DNA of 64,000 nt from Yponomeuta sedellus (Eukaryota; Arthropoda; Insecta; Lepidoptera; Yponomeutidae): positions 8,281,913-8,345,912 of the forward strand of contig OW203723.1 in NCBI GenBank assembly GCA_934045075.1. The letters are read 5' to 3'. A program made the translations under genes and the position numbers. Positions within the stretch are counted from its first letter, which is position 1, and each line of letters opens with the position of its first letter. The notes beneath the pieces are model-generated. The model worked only from the letters and a program-made list of their open reading frames with translations. It ran no database searches and was not told where the DNA came from. Shown in pieces: positions 1-9,895 of this stretch.

Positions 1-481
1 CGTTATTGTTGATTTCTTCTATTCAATTTCAAAGTAGTGTGGAGCCTCCATCATTTTACCTAATTACTACCTAAAAATCTAGATTATACTCCAGTCTTTT
101 ATTCCAATGGGATCCCAAACCAAAGTATTTTGCACCATTTAATATAGTTCTTTTTGTATGGACGTCTTCAAAAACAACGCGTTCTTACCCCACCATTATC
201 AGCCCACCGCTACCCATGGCTGGGTATATATGTATGTGCCAGTATGTAAATGTTATGTTATATATAGGCCTCTTTCCTCAAATGACATCTCAATTTAGGC
301 TCAATTAGTTATTTGCATCCATACTAATACTACTGCAGTAAATAACCGCTTTGTTTGAGAGTTCCTTAACTGGCTTAGCATTAGATTTCTTTGGGTGTTT
401 TTATTTGCTATCTTAGGTCACCAATGTATGTAATCTGTATTTATTATGGTACTGATCTGAATATCTTCTTTCTCTTTTAAG
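1..481 (+). other. Intron of ptc, upstream part
   Basis: AT-rich sequence before the first recognisable patched exon. It ends in a pyrimidine-rich tract and an AG at 480-481, a normal splice acceptor. No exon was recognised inside it; the upstream ptc exons must lie before the window. Confidence 0.75.
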
Positions 482-670
482 GCTGCGATTCTCCTACTGT
501 TCAACCTGGCATCTATCCTCCTGGTTTTCCCCGCCATGATATCGCTAGACCTGCGAAGGCGATCGGCAGCCAGAGCAGATCTGCTGTGTTGCCTGATGCC
601 CGAAAGTCCTCTGCCGTTGAGAAATAAGAAGATCGACAGCAGAACGAAAAAACTGCCAAAGACCGAAAAG
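482..670 (+). CDS. ptc: Patched (Hedgehog receptor), exon: end of sterol-sensing domain and cytoplasmic loop
   Basis: 63 codons in phase 0, between an AG acceptor at 480-481 and a GT donor at 671. The translation begins with a hydrophobic helix (AAILLLFNLASILLVFPAM) followed by ISLDLRRRSAARADLLCCL, the typical end of TM6 and start of the central cytoplasmic loop in Patched. Patched is a 12-pass membrane protein of the RND permease superfamily. It binds Hedgehog and, when unbound, represses Smoothened. The rest of the exon is basic and hydrophilic, as expected for the loop. This is the first ptc exon in the window, so the protein here is only its C-terminal part (743 residues over seven exons). 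Identification rests on remembered family sequence plus consistent reading frame. Confidence 0.9.
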
Positions 671-909
671 GTTAAAAATAAGTGCTTTGCTCTGATCTCA
701 CAATAAATATGTAACAAAATCACATAAACATTATTTCTTATATAAATCTTTCTTTCGCAACAAATTTCCATGATTTAAATCCAATAACGTTTTGATAACC
801 TTAAAGTTTTTCTAGCTTTCTGGATGACTTGCTTACTACCAATAATTTGAAATAATAGTGATTGTTTACTGTGGAAGTTATGTATTTATTTAATAATGTT
901 TATTTACAG

Positions 910-1047
910 AGTAACAGGAAAGACCGGCAGCTTTTGGACCCCGATGACATGGGAGATACAAAGCAAAAGTCCTGCTGCCTCAGTTTATCACTGACACGAT
1001 GGACGAAAAACCACTACGCACCGTTCATCATGCGCCCTCCTGTGAAG
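910..1047 (+). CDS. ptc: Patched, exon: central cytoplasmic loop up to TM7
   Basis: 46 codons in phase 0, bounded by AG at 908-909 and GT at 1048. The residues are hydrophilic (DRQLLDPDDMGDTKQKS), then a CCLSLSLTRW segment, and end with HYAPFIMRPPVK just before TM7. In Patched proteins the stretch around HYxPF leads directly into the seventh transmembrane helix, and the next exon supplies that helix. A start codon is not used here; this is an internal exon. Confidence 0.88.
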
Positions 1048-1133
1048 GTACACAAACCGCTTTACAATATTATATTTTTAATTTCATTAGTTTACATTTA
1101 ATCACATTAATCCGAACCTAATCTCCGTTGTAG

Positions 1134-2015
1134 GTGATGTCAATGCTAGCGTTGATCGCAATCATTTTGGCCAGCGTCTGGGGTGCCACCAAAGTCAGAG
1201 ATGGCTTAGACCTCACTGACATCGTACCAGAAAAAACAGACGAACACGAGTTCCTTTTCCGACAAGAGAAATACTTCGGCTTCTACAATATGTATGCAGT
1301 AACACAAGGCGACTTTGAGTACCCGACCAACCAAAAGTTGCTGTATGAATATCACGAGCAGTTTGTGAGGATACCTAACATAATAAAGAATGACAACGGT
1401 GGCTTAACAAAATTCTGGCTCAGCTTGTTTCGAGATTGGCTGCTGGATCTACAAGAGGCGTTTGATAAAGATGTTGAAAGCGGGTGTATAACACCTGAAT
1501 ATTGGTGTAAAAATGCCACCGAAGAAGGTATACTGGCGTACAAGCTAATGGTGCAAACCGGTCATGTTGACAACCCGATCGACAAGTCGCTGATAACAAA
1601 CGATTCTAGACAAGGCCATAGATTAGTAGACAAAAACGGTATTATAAACCCCAAAGCATTCTACAACTATCTATCAGCGTGGGCGACGAATGACGCTTTG
1701 GCTTACGGAGCCTCACAAGCCAATCTGAAACCTCAACCAAAACGGTGGACACATTCACCGGGAGACGTGGACTTGAAAATACCGAAGTCGTCACCTTTGA
1801 TATACACACAGCTTCCGTTCTACTTATCAGGCCTCAGCGACACAGAAAGCATAACAAACCTGATCATGTCAGTAAGAGAATTATGTCTTAAGTTCGAAGC
1901 TAAAGGTCTGCTCAACTTCCCATCTGGAATACCTTTCCTGTTCTGGGAGCAATACTTGTATTTAAGGACATCGCTGTTACTGGCTCTGGCTTGCGCTTTG
2001 GCGGCTGTGTTTGTG
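1134..2015 (+). CDS. ptc: Patched, exon: TM7, second extracellular loop, TM8
   Basis: 294 codons, phase 0, AG at 1132-1133 and GT at 2016. It begins with TM7 (VMSMLALIAIILASVWGATK), followed by the family motif VRDGLDLTDIVP and then YFGFYNMYAVTQGDFEYP. The second large extracellular loop, which together with the first contacts Hedgehog, follows: it contains FRDWLLDLQEAFD, two cysteines flanking a YW pair, and WATNDALAYGASQA. Two N-glycosylation sequons (NAT and NDS) are visible. The exon ends with hydrophobic TM8 (RTSLLLALACALAAVFV). A TAA twelve bases past the donor would stop read-through, confirming the splice site. This is the most diagnostic exon of the gene. Confidence 0.95.
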
Positions 2016-2096
2016 GTAAGCTATTAACCTTTAAATCACTCGATTATAATATCTATGCCTTATGACAAAAAGTACTTATTCCTTGTTCTTCTCCAG

Positions 2097-2279
2097 GCTG
2101 TAATGATTCTTCTACTGAACGTGTGGGCGGCGGCGCTGGTAACGTTTTCCTTGATCGTCCTGGTGTTGCAACTCATGGGAGTGATGGCGCTGTTAGGTGT
2201 GAAGTTATCTGCAGTCCCTGCGGTCCTATTGGTCGTGGCTGTGGGAAGAGGCGTGCATTTTACTGTGCATTTGTGCTTG
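2097..2279 (+). CDS. ptc: Patched, exon: TM9-TM10
   Basis: 61 codons, phase 0, acceptor AG at 2095-2096 after a pyrimidine tract, donor GT at 2280. It is almost wholly hydrophobic: two helices separated by LLGVKLSAVPA, the conserved turn before TM10. The TM10 motif reads VAVGRGVHFTVH. In vertebrate Patched, as I remember it, the matching stretch is GVGxGVEFTVH with an acidic residue equivalent to the RND proton relay; here a His stands in its place and an Arg lies four residues before it. The exon is otherwise a good match in length and position. Confidence 0.88.
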
Positions 2280-2708
2280 GTAGGTGTATTCATCAATTTA
2301 TTATAGAACGGAACTCCGATAACACATAATTTGTAAATCAAGTAAGGTCAAAGGACTCAGTCTAAAAGCACGAATTACGTCGGAGAGGTTCTGGATTTGA
2401 TTTCGACTTAAACTTACCAAAGAGTTTATAATTAAAAGATAATGTTAAATAAAAAAAGTAACATTACAAGTTGTTTTTTTTAAATATAATTATGAGGTAG
2501 ACATTTATTTTACAATGCAAGTAATAAAGCTACCTACAATTTGATTTTACTGTAAGCTTCAAATTTTCGTTTATTTTTTGAAGAGTTGAAGTTATACCCC
2601 TCGCTAAACGTGAAATAAATCGTGAAGAAACGCCAGTCTATGAGTTCAGCTCTTTAAACCGCAAATTCGTGGAGCCGAAAATAATTTACATTGTTTTGCG
2701 TTTCACAG
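2280..2708 (+). other. ptc intron, no other feature seen
   Basis: AT-rich intron between GT at 2280 and AG at 2707-2708. I see no repeat family member or RNA gene in it. Confidence 0.8.
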
Positions 2709-2951
2709 AGCTTCGTTACTTCAATCGGCTGTAAGCGGCGACGAGCCTCGCTAGCCTTGGAGTCTGTATTGGCGCCAGTATTCCACGGAGCCTTGGCTGC
2801 AGCCCTAGCCGCCTCCATGTTGGCGACCAGCGAATTCGGCTTCGTCGCAAGATTATTCTTGAGACTGCTCCTAGCATTGGTCTTTCTGGGCCTGATCGAT
2901 GGGCTGCTATTCTTCCCCGTTATTTTGGCCATAATGGGCCCCGCAGCGGAG
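2709..2951 (+). CDS. ptc: Patched, exon: TM11-TM12
   Basis: 81 codons, phase 0, AG at 2707-2708 and GT at 2952. It starts SFVTSIGCKRRRASLALES, a short cytoplasmic loop after TM10 seen in Patched and Dispatched relatives, and continues through LAPVFHGALAAALAASMLA, FGFVARLFLRLLLALVFLG and GLLFFPVILAIMGPAAE. These match the final two transmembrane helices and the conserved FP-x-L-x-x-x-GP motif that marks the end of the membrane domain. Confidence 0.92.
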
Positions 2952-3310
2952 GTTAGTGTTCGTCTATTGTATTTCGAAATTTATGTTATTGGCATTAAAT
3001 GATAATCTCGTTGCAAGGAAGACAATTTAGTTGAAAATTGATAACGCAAAGGTGGACAAAAAATATTAAGCATAAAATATTTAATACTAAGTATTTATGT
3101 GCAAAACAAAAATGTTAGGACACTGAGTTATTCTTCAATAATTCACAAAAATACAAGAAATCAATTAATTTTATTCATGACTTTTTGGAGTTTGATATTT
3201 ATACTTTTAAAGTGAATTATTATTTGTAACTATCGTCAATATTTAGGACAATACCCATTCACATGCGAGACGCAGTCGCATGACGCCACTAACGAAGTCT
3301 TTCTTCGCAG
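2952..3310 (+). other. ptc intron, no other feature seen
   Basis: AT-rich intron from GT at 2952 to AG at 3309-3310. No coding, RNA or repeat signal recognised. Confidence 0.8.
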
Positions 3311-3646
3311 GTCCGACCATTAGAGCACCCGGAGCGCCTCTCGACGCCTTCGCCAACGGGCTCACCGGTCCATCCGCGGAAATCGACTTCGAGCTCCAAT
3401 AACAGCGGTGACAAGTCTCGAACGAGCAAGTCGGCCCCGAGGCCTTGCGCCCCGTCTCTGACCACCATCACTGAGGAGCCACCCAGTTGGCACAGCTCAG
3501 CTCCGTCAGTGCAATCCTCGATGCAATCCATAGTGGTGCAACCAGAAGTCGTAGTTGAGACGACTACGTACAACGGTAGTGATTCGGCCGGCAGTGGGCG
3601 GTCTACGCCGACTAAGTCGCCTTATCCTGGCGCTATCACTACTAAG
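3311..3646 (+). CDS. ptc: Patched, exon: cytoplasmic C-terminal tail
   Basis: 112 codons, phase 0, AG at 3309-3310 and GT at 3647. It opens VRPLEHPERLSTPSPTGSP, the family's post-membrane tail start (LEHPxRxSTPSP), then becomes Ser/Thr/Pro-rich with LTTITEEPPSWHSS and SIVVQPEVVVETTTY. The last block is a conserved island in insect Patched tails. I see no PPxY motif (a HECT ubiquitin-ligase docking site present in Drosophila and vertebrate Patched) in this exon or the next; the nearest is PPSW. The tail probably controls turnover and trafficking. Confidence 0.92.
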
Positions 3647-3717
3647 GTGGGTTTCTTTCGGGTTTTGTCAAAAATCCGCCATATTCGAGTTCCGAGCTGT
3701 TAATTATATTTTTAAAT

Positions 3718-3830
3718 AGGTGTATTTCCATGTTCGTGACGATCTTGGTTACCATAGCACAGAGCGTTCTAGTTTAGGAGCAGGACATTTGATTGTGTTG
3801 TGTTGAAGATATTATTATTTATATCTGAAA
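3718..3830 (+). mobile_element. tRNA-headed SINE (glycine/aspartate-like head family), 5'-truncated
   Basis: The stretch with 'tttccatgttcgtgac', 'accatagcacagagcgttc' and 'aggacatttgattgtgttg' matches the body of the SINEs at 26640-26820, 39179-39410 and 51238-51430. The tRNA-like head is missing here, typical of 5' truncation. Confidence 0.6.
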
Positions 3831-4192
3831 TTGCACTCCCCATAACTTTCTGCGTCTAGATCCCGCTTAGAATAGAGAACTACTATTTGTTCATGTACTG
3901 TTATGTCAATCTACAGCTCTCCGTTGGCTAAATATCCGGCATACAGCTCCGTGCATACAAATAAAGTAACAACTGTTGACAGTTTGTAGTTAAACAGAAG
4001 CGAGAAACCGGGGTTTCCCCTTGCAGATGCAAAACTTGATATGCAACCGGTAAAACCCAAAGGGAGCGCCTTAGGATCACGGTCATGGATTTTAAAATCA
4101 CTATTAAAATGGTTGAGAGATTCTGACGCTTTTTACGAAATCGATTTGTAATAAGATTTGACGAAATTATGCGAAAACATAGTCATTAATCC

Positions 4193-4445
4193 TGTGTGGT
4201 GTCTGCCTAGAGAATAGCACCAACCCAAATTCTTCCCGCGAGTGTCGTAAAAGGCGACTAAGGGACACAAACCGGGGGGTGGGCAGCAGCGCCCCCTGTA
4301 GTATAATTCCACCAAACTGCGATCCTCAACCCCCATGCCCAGCGTGGGGACTATGGGCATTACCCCCCAATGATGGCACAACCTTGCGCTATGGCGCTCA
4401 TTAGGAGAGGGCTATGTCCAGCAGTGGACTAATATAACCTGAGGA
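4193..4445 (+). mobile_element. Short retroposon with RTE-like 3' end
   Basis: One of five copies of a family with a body reading 'gtcgtaaaaggcgactaag', then 'gtgggcagcagcgcccc', and a 3' end 'gggctatgtccagcagtgg'. That 3' end translates as LWRSLGEGYVQQWTN, the same residues that end the RTE-like reverse transcriptase fragment at 62825-63088. This arrangement is that of a SINE mobilised by a LINE whose tail it shares. Other copies: 12135-12250, 26350-26555, 35312-35580 and 60632-60880, all on the minus strand. Confidence 0.7.
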
Positions 4446-4485
4446 AGAGGAAGATAACCAAAAAAATTTAATATTCGTGTCGAAT

Positions 4486-4547
4486 TGATAACCTCTTCTT
4501 TTTTTGAAGTTTAAGTTTAAACGACTTCAAAAAAAGACGAGGTTATT
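4486..4547. repeat. Foldback with 24-25 bp arms
   Basis: The left arm 'gataacctcttctttttttg' is mirrored by 'caaaaaaagacgaggttat' with one mismatch, around a loop near 4512-4523. A single-arm relative ('aataacctcctccttttttg') occurs near 33569, so this is a dispersed sequence. Confidence 0.65.
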
Positions 4548-5260
4548 AAAACGATACGATTTTTTCTGTAATGTTTCTGCATGGAGCCACTTGGATTAGA
4601 AATCTCACTATTGCGTATACACTAGTGCTATGCAGCTCTTCTGCAAGCACTAAACCCCTAAAGGGGCGCTTTATTTATGCATCTCTTATAATAAATAGCT
4701 CAACTGGGGCGCCTTATGAATGTGATAGCGCTACGTTTTAAAATTCAATGGTGATAGTTAGGGAGAGATTATAACAAAACCACAAATAGGTAAAAATTAA
4801 GTAACTACCCGACTGCTGTGCAGGTAGAACCAATCTAGCTACTCCGCAATGAGCGAGTTACAATGCCGAGTTTGGGTCCTGGCTTTTTAAGTTAAGGCTC
4901 AGCAGTCGTGTTGTTGGTTAATTTTTTATTTCAGTTTTTGCTTTTTTAGTGATTTTTATTTTTCCGTTGAATTCTTTGCTGATTTTATATAGCCATAATA
5001 TAACGAATCGCTCGAGATAATAACTGTCAAAGTCTGACCAGTGGTTAAGGAGTACAATTGGACATACTTGCGTATAGACATACATACATAGGAGCCAAAC
5101 ACATTACACTACTTTTGGGCTCCGCCGCAGTCGCGTAAAACTATTTTGTCTACTACAAAGCTTTTCCGTTATGTGACTTTTAGTTCCTTGCCCTTGGGTA
5201 AGCAACTATAAGACTATACACTTTATTAGGAAACTTATATAAAAACCTACCTTGTTACAG

Positions 5261-5521
5261 GTTACGGCGACGGCGAACATAAAGGTCGAGGTGGTGACCC
5301 CAGGAGACCGCAAGTCCCGGCGGTCGTACCACTATTACGATCGGCGCCGGGAACGCGACGAGGACCGGGATCGAGACCGAGATCGAGATCGGGATAGAGA
5401 CCGGGACCGCTCCCGCGAGAGAGACAGGAGAGATCGCTACCGGGACGAAAGGGACCACCGCGCATCGCCACGCGAGAACGGCCGCGACTCCGGACATGAA
5501 AGTGACTCTTCGAGACACTGA
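5261..5521 (+). CDS. ptc: Patched, terminal exon with Arg/Asp-rich tail
   Basis: 86 codons plus TGA, phase 0, acceptor AG at 5259-5260. It begins VTATANIKVEVVTPGDRKSR, a conserved C-terminal block of arthropod Patched (VTATANIKVE), then SYHYYDRRRERDED. About residues 32-72 are an RD/RE dipeptide tract with RSRERDRRDRYRDERDH, and the protein ends GRDSGHESDSSRH. The DNA of the tract is an imperfect gaycgr hexamer repeat but remains open. Such tracts are common in splicing factors and unusual in a receptor tail. I recall the Drosophila protein ending soon after the VTATANIKVE block without this tract, so its length may vary between insects. Confidence 0.93.
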   Translation, partial: VTATANIKVEVVTPGDRKSRRSYHYYDRRRERDEDRDRDRDRDRDRDRDRSRERDRRDRYRDERDHRASPRENGRDSGHESDSSRH

Positions 5522-7260
5522 GCTCGTTGCAAGGAAGCTTGGTTTTTAAATACGATTGGTAAATATAGACTGCATTTATGTTACGCACACATTTGCCGTG
5601 TGGTCATGGACTGTCTGAAGACATCTTTACCGTAAAGTTATGGTGTGTGATGCCTTGTACGTTTAAAAGCTTGAGATATTGCTAGCTCTAGGTAGTGTAA
5701 ATGTGGGCAGTTTGATTTGAGAGAGGTCCCCGAATTTCGTATGTTTTAGTTAAGTCGCTCTTCATTAGCTTACACAACGGAGGCTAGAAATTGGTAAACA
5801 ATACAAATGTTAAGTATACGTACAAATATACAGCTTACCTGCATCGCAATAAGAACTGAAGTCATTCCACAAATTACTGTCTTTACCTCTACGGCTTTTA
5901 GTTGATTGTGGTAGTTTTAATGTGGAAGCACTAAGAGAACCAGACCAAATATCATTGTAGAGTCTCATATCATAGTTTTACAATTCAGTGCGTGTTCCTA
6001 ATTTAAACACATTTCCATGTTTCGTCTCCACTAAATCTTATTTTACTTATTTCTCTGAAGACTGTGGTCGAATGTCCTAATTTATGTTTTAATTATTTAT
6101 TTTATCTCTTTATTATTATAATTTATCTTTCATTATGGTTATCTAAAATCTCATTGTACAAATTATTTAAGGCAGATTTATTTTTAAGTTAGGCGTTATT
6201 TATGAGATTACATAGATTCTTAAATTGGAACGTATGTGTTTGTGATGTTGCTTTAGAATTCATATAATTTGTCAAGAAGACTGCATACAAAAGATCAAAA
6301 CACAGTATTTATAGAACAATTTATTAGTTGCTAAAACATAATAAGAGTTATTTCAAAAGGAGGAAGAAGTTTTAAACTATCATGGTTGATATCGTAAAAT
6401 CCTTTTTCTTCCAACAAAGACCTCGATTGTATGAAATTACTAAAGTGTTGTGACTTGTGCAAAGTACTTATTTAGACGTATTAATTTATATCTTATTAAC
6501 GATATTTTTGTAAATATAGTGGGGTAGCGTAATTATTCAAATAATGTTGAATGCAAGGCCCGAGCAAATAGAAGCTTGATGCGTACAATTTTGTATCATT
6601 GATTTTTTATACAATATTAACTGACACATTGTCGAAAAACTATAGGTTGTAATCTAAAGGAAGGAAATCCTTTATTGTTTTGTATGCTATTGTATGTAGG
6701 TGTTAAACAGTACTGTATGCGAGTTAATAGGCAGATAGTTTCTTTTTTAGTTTCTTAACAACTTTTTTGACAATATTTATCTTGGGATCGTTCATTCATT
6801 TTTGATACTTCAGCAACTTTACACTACCAAACTACAAAGTGAGTGATCGGTTACAAAGACAAATATTTGCTGTGTTAGACTTACTTCATTCTCTTGAACG
6901 CACATGTTTACAGTTTCACAAAATCTAAGATGTAATCAGGTGTTATGACGAAATACTTGTTTTTACTGAGCATAACTTAATCGAACTCGTAGTTGGTCAA
7001 ACCAGTAAACTTTTCCGAATAAACATTCAGGCCATGAATAATTTTTTAAATTTCATCTTTACCTCTTAAATTCTTACTTAATACTCTTTTATTACATATG
7101 CATATATTTTAATGTAAATTAAGTTTTGTATTTGTAAATTGACAAGGGAATCAAAAACAAATGTCAAACATCTGCAGCATGTATTTGGTTGAAAGTTAAC
7201 ACCTTTCCAGTGTATTGAGAGAATAAACTATTCAAAGTGTACGCAGGTTTTATTCTAACT
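5522..7260 (+). other. Probable 3' UTR of ptc
   Basis: AT-rich, without ORFs or repeat-family members, directly after the ptc stop. AATAAA polyadenylation signals occur at 7018-7023, 7222-7227 and 7274-7279; which is used cannot be told. A Pumilio-type element TGTAAATA lies at 6509-6516. A 3' UTR of 1.5-1.7 kb is an inference from the first canonical signals. Confidence 0.55.
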
Positions 7261-7560
7261 TCATCTTTTCTCAAATAAATAGCAGCGTAGATTTCCATTG
7301 GCATCTACGAAGTCTGCTACGCCGTAGCAACAAGAAAAGTTGCACTAAAACCTACGAAGAACCTACTAAAAATTGACATCAACACAAAAAGTTTAGTACT
7401 AAATAAAATACTTTCAAAGTGCTCCATACTAAGTAAAACATATCAAAAGACAACAAACAAGAAAAATAATCGTCTCGCCGGTTGATCGGCTTAGTACTAA
7501 TTACAACTCAACGAGTTGGAGCGGTAACGGTGGACTTTTGGCGGCAAACGGAGACATTCC
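7261..7560 (+). other. Intergenic spacer between ptc and the alpha2/delta gene
   Basis: Short region with 'ctacgaagtctgctacgcc' and other CTACG/CGTAG words like those near 9480-9530, 18560-18660 and 21520-21590. These may be remnants of one small transposon family, but I could not define its ends. Confidence 0.35.
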
Positions 7561-8103
7561 TTAGACAGCCAGCGCGGGAATCAATAAAGGATTTTCTGGC
7601 GACGTGCCCACGCATGTGCGTCGCGTTGCACGACCGCGCGCGGCACGGCCGACCCTAGCAAGCCTTCCTGCGCTGCGCGTGCTATACCTAACCCAAACGA
7701 GAACAAAATAATCTCGTACGAAACCTTCATCCACATCGCTACACCGCAAATAGTAAGCTCTACATGCGACTTCAACTGAACTTAATTAAAGTTGAAGGGC
7801 ACACTACGATGGCATCTAGAGCGGATCAGGTCGCTGAGCATTCCAAGAGTACCTTACGAGAATAAATTTCGGCGAGTACGGGCGCGTTATTGGGCGTATG
7901 ATCCTCGCGCAGCGGCAGTGCGGCGGTGCGGGCGCGGGGGGGAAGGCCGTGGCGCGGCGGCGCGAGGCTTCCCGCCCAGTGACACACGCGCCGCGCTCGC
8001 GACACGCCACCTCTGCGACCAAACCTGACTGTCGATGACTCAGTGTTGTGCTATGGGATGTAGTGTGGTGGTGCTGTAGTGCTGTGCTAATGTCGGGCGT
8101 GCG
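7561..8103 (+). promoter_or_regulatory. GC-rich promoter and 5' UTR of the alpha2/delta gene
   Basis: Base composition shifts sharply to GC- and CpG-rich, strongest at 7600-7680 and 7895-8010, just before the signal-peptide exon. A TCAGT initiator-like word sits at 8040-8044; no convincing TATA box was seen. Two upstream ORFs lie just before the main start. Antisense ORFs over this block are composition artefacts. Confidence 0.55.
8035..8079 (+). promoter_or_regulatory. Upstream ORF 1 (14 codons)
   Basis: ATG at 8035 followed by 14 codons to TAG at 8077-8079, in the same frame as the main CDS. The TAG also shows that the main reading frame cannot begin further upstream. It matters only if transcription starts before 8035, which is unknown. 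Confidence 0.4.
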
Positions 8104-8110
8104 ATGGTGA
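8090..8110 (+). promoter_or_regulatory. Upstream ORF 2 overlapping the main start
   Basis: ATG at 8090 opens a six-codon ORF (MSGVRW) whose TGA at 8108-8110 lies just inside the main CDS beginning at 8104. An overlapping uORF of this kind can reduce initiation at the first main ATG and favour the in-frame ATG at 8122. Confidence 0.4.
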
Positions 8111-8210
8111 CTCGCGGCAGGATGTGGAGGCCTCTGGCCGCCGTGGCGCTGGCGCTTCTCGCCGCCGCCGCCGCGCGCGCGAACCAACTCGAGGATATAC
8201 CGCACAACGA
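8104..8210 (+). CDS. stj: Voltage-gated calcium channel alpha2/delta subunit, first coding exon (signal peptide)
   Basis: 35 codons plus two bases, ending at a GT donor at 8211. The translation is MVTRGRMWRPLAAVALALL followed by an alanine run and RANQLEDIPHNE, a clear cleavable signal peptide. ATG 8104 has G at -3 and +4 and an in-frame stop upstream at 8077. ATG 8122 (M7) gives a more typical signal peptide and has A at -3; either may be used. Joining to 27564 restores the split Glu codon and reads IPHNEVKNWALKFGVDLWEF, the N-terminus of an alpha2/delta protein. These are extracellular, GPI-anchored or membrane-tethered subunits that bring CaV channels to presynaptic membranes. The alpha2delta-3/straightjacket type is my best guess; other insect paralogues are possible. 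Confidence 0.85.
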
Positions 8211-9890
8211 GTAAGACCATACACTTATCTTTGGGCATTTAGCCTCGTAGAGAAGATCACAGATAGTAGAAGAGCCTATAGTCGTTAGAAGTCGCAGCAC
8301 TAGACAGACATTTTAAATACTTAGCAGATAACATGAGAGCACTGATTAATCTATTCATGTGTGTCATTATAATCTCTAAATACTATCTCTCACCTATTAA
8401 CCTCTGTAAGATAGCAAAGACTAAAATTATTATTAAAACAACATTCGCATACTGTATCATTCACAGCAACAACGAAATAGCTTTTTTCAAACTGAGACTT
8501 TTGTTGGAACCTTATTAGGTACTGGACACAATTACAAGTAAGTGTATCCAAAATAACGCAAGGACACTCGAAAATAAGCCTTCAGGGTAAGTAAGGACAA
8601 GAAAATCTAATTAACTTATACTCGTACGCAAATTATTTTCTATCCTAAGGCCTCTTTGGTGTCTGTTATCTAGTTACCACAACTATTTTCTCGAATATCT
8701 GGTTACTACAACCTTTAGTCAGGTATTAACATCGGTATTAAGGTCATGAGGTACGGCCAATTTAAACTACATGAGATACGTCAATCTGCCTCAGAGAAGA
8801 CTAGCAGCAGAAATAAGTAGGTAGCTACTTAGTTCCGCTGCTAGTCTTCTCTGAAACTTCTTTCAAAGAGAGAGAGAGTGCAATAAGTAGCTCTGAAATA
8901 ATTTCAGCTCAGTATTATTGTTCATGATGCGGTCAGTCACCCGCCGAAGATATCTTATTCGGAGTAGCAACGATATCTTTTAAGCAAAGCGTTTGAAAAT
9001 GGCGACGGCCGAATGCAGCGAAGAAAGACACGCGATGTACAGTGCATTCTGAATATAAATGCCTTTGCCATAATGCGCTAGCTGTCATGTCAGCGCATAT
9101 GCTGAATTAGATTGTACTCTAGTTTGGAAAGTGGGATAGGTATTCCTATAAAAGTTTCGCGAGAGTGACGTTGTCCGAAGATTTTTTTAGAGAAGTCAGA
9201 TATAAACTTTAGTCCAACATTATTCTAATTATAATATTGTTGATGTAGCTCCTTTAGACCGGTTGCAGTACTTTTTAAATGTCACGTAAGTGGAAATTAA
9301 TTGATTTTTTGTTACTCCAACTATTTTTCATTGACAAACTCTGGGACTTAAACTAAGAATGGAGATTAGCAACAATTTTATCAGTTAAACTAAACGCTGA
9401 TTACTCCAAAAAAAGTTCCTATCACTGGCAGATTGTCGTTAATTGAAGCTTCTTGTAAGAAATACGCGCTACCCGTTTGAAATACTTAACTTCGCTAACT
9501 GCTACGTAATAGCGTAGCATACGTGCGGTTACCTTTCTAACTCAAAAGGGTATATCTATGAGTTGCGCCCACTTTACCTATAACGGTTACTGAAAGCTTT
9601 CATAGTGCACCCGACAATCTGCTAAAACATATTTGCGTATTTAAACGCTTATTTAGTCCGACTCGAACTAACGCCTAACGCTAACAGTAATGTTTGCCAC
9701 AAACTTTGCCCATCTAGCTCTTGCTGCTCTCGAGATAGAGACGGAAATTAAATGAACGTAAGCATAACATTTATCCTTGTTACATGGGACTGTCGTACGT
9801 ACATCATTAACCAAATGGACATGGCATTTATCATCGGCGATCCATTGCTTAAACTGTTCGACGTTGTAAAACTTTTTCGTTTATCGGCGA
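8211..9890 (+). other. Start of intron 1 of the alpha2/delta gene (8211-27563)
   Basis: Intron 1 runs 19.35 kb from GT at 8211 to AG at 27562-27563. This first part has no exon I can find. It contains the hairpin at 8791-8854 and a CTACG-rich patch near 9470-9530 but no other recognised element. Confidence 0.75.
8791..8854. repeat. Compact hairpin, 30-bp arms, 4-nt loop
   Basis: The arm beginning 'tcagagaagactagcagca' is mirrored by 'gctgctagtcttctctga' with two or three mismatches around the loop 'gtag'. The size and near-perfect pairing resemble a pre-miRNA or a tiny foldback transposon. No second copy was noticed in the window. Confidence 0.7.
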
Positions 9891-9895
9891 ATCGT

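Larger units (their letters stand above)
3647..5260 (+). other. ptc intron of 1.6 kb with repeats
   Basis: Last ptc intron, GT at 3647 to AG at 5259-5260. It holds a truncated SINE (3718-3830), a short retroposon with an RTE-like 3' end (4193-4445) and a foldback (4486-4547). The 4560-5250 stretch has no feature I can name. Confidence 0.85.

Noticed and set aside
5255..5588. Minus-strand ORFs opposite the last ptc exon
   Set aside because: Mirror of the RD-repeat coding strand; the sense frame has clear conservation and splice sites.
7816..8238. 140-codon minus-strand ORF over the GC-rich promoter
   Set aside because: Low-complexity composition, antisense to the signal-peptide exon, and no family motif.
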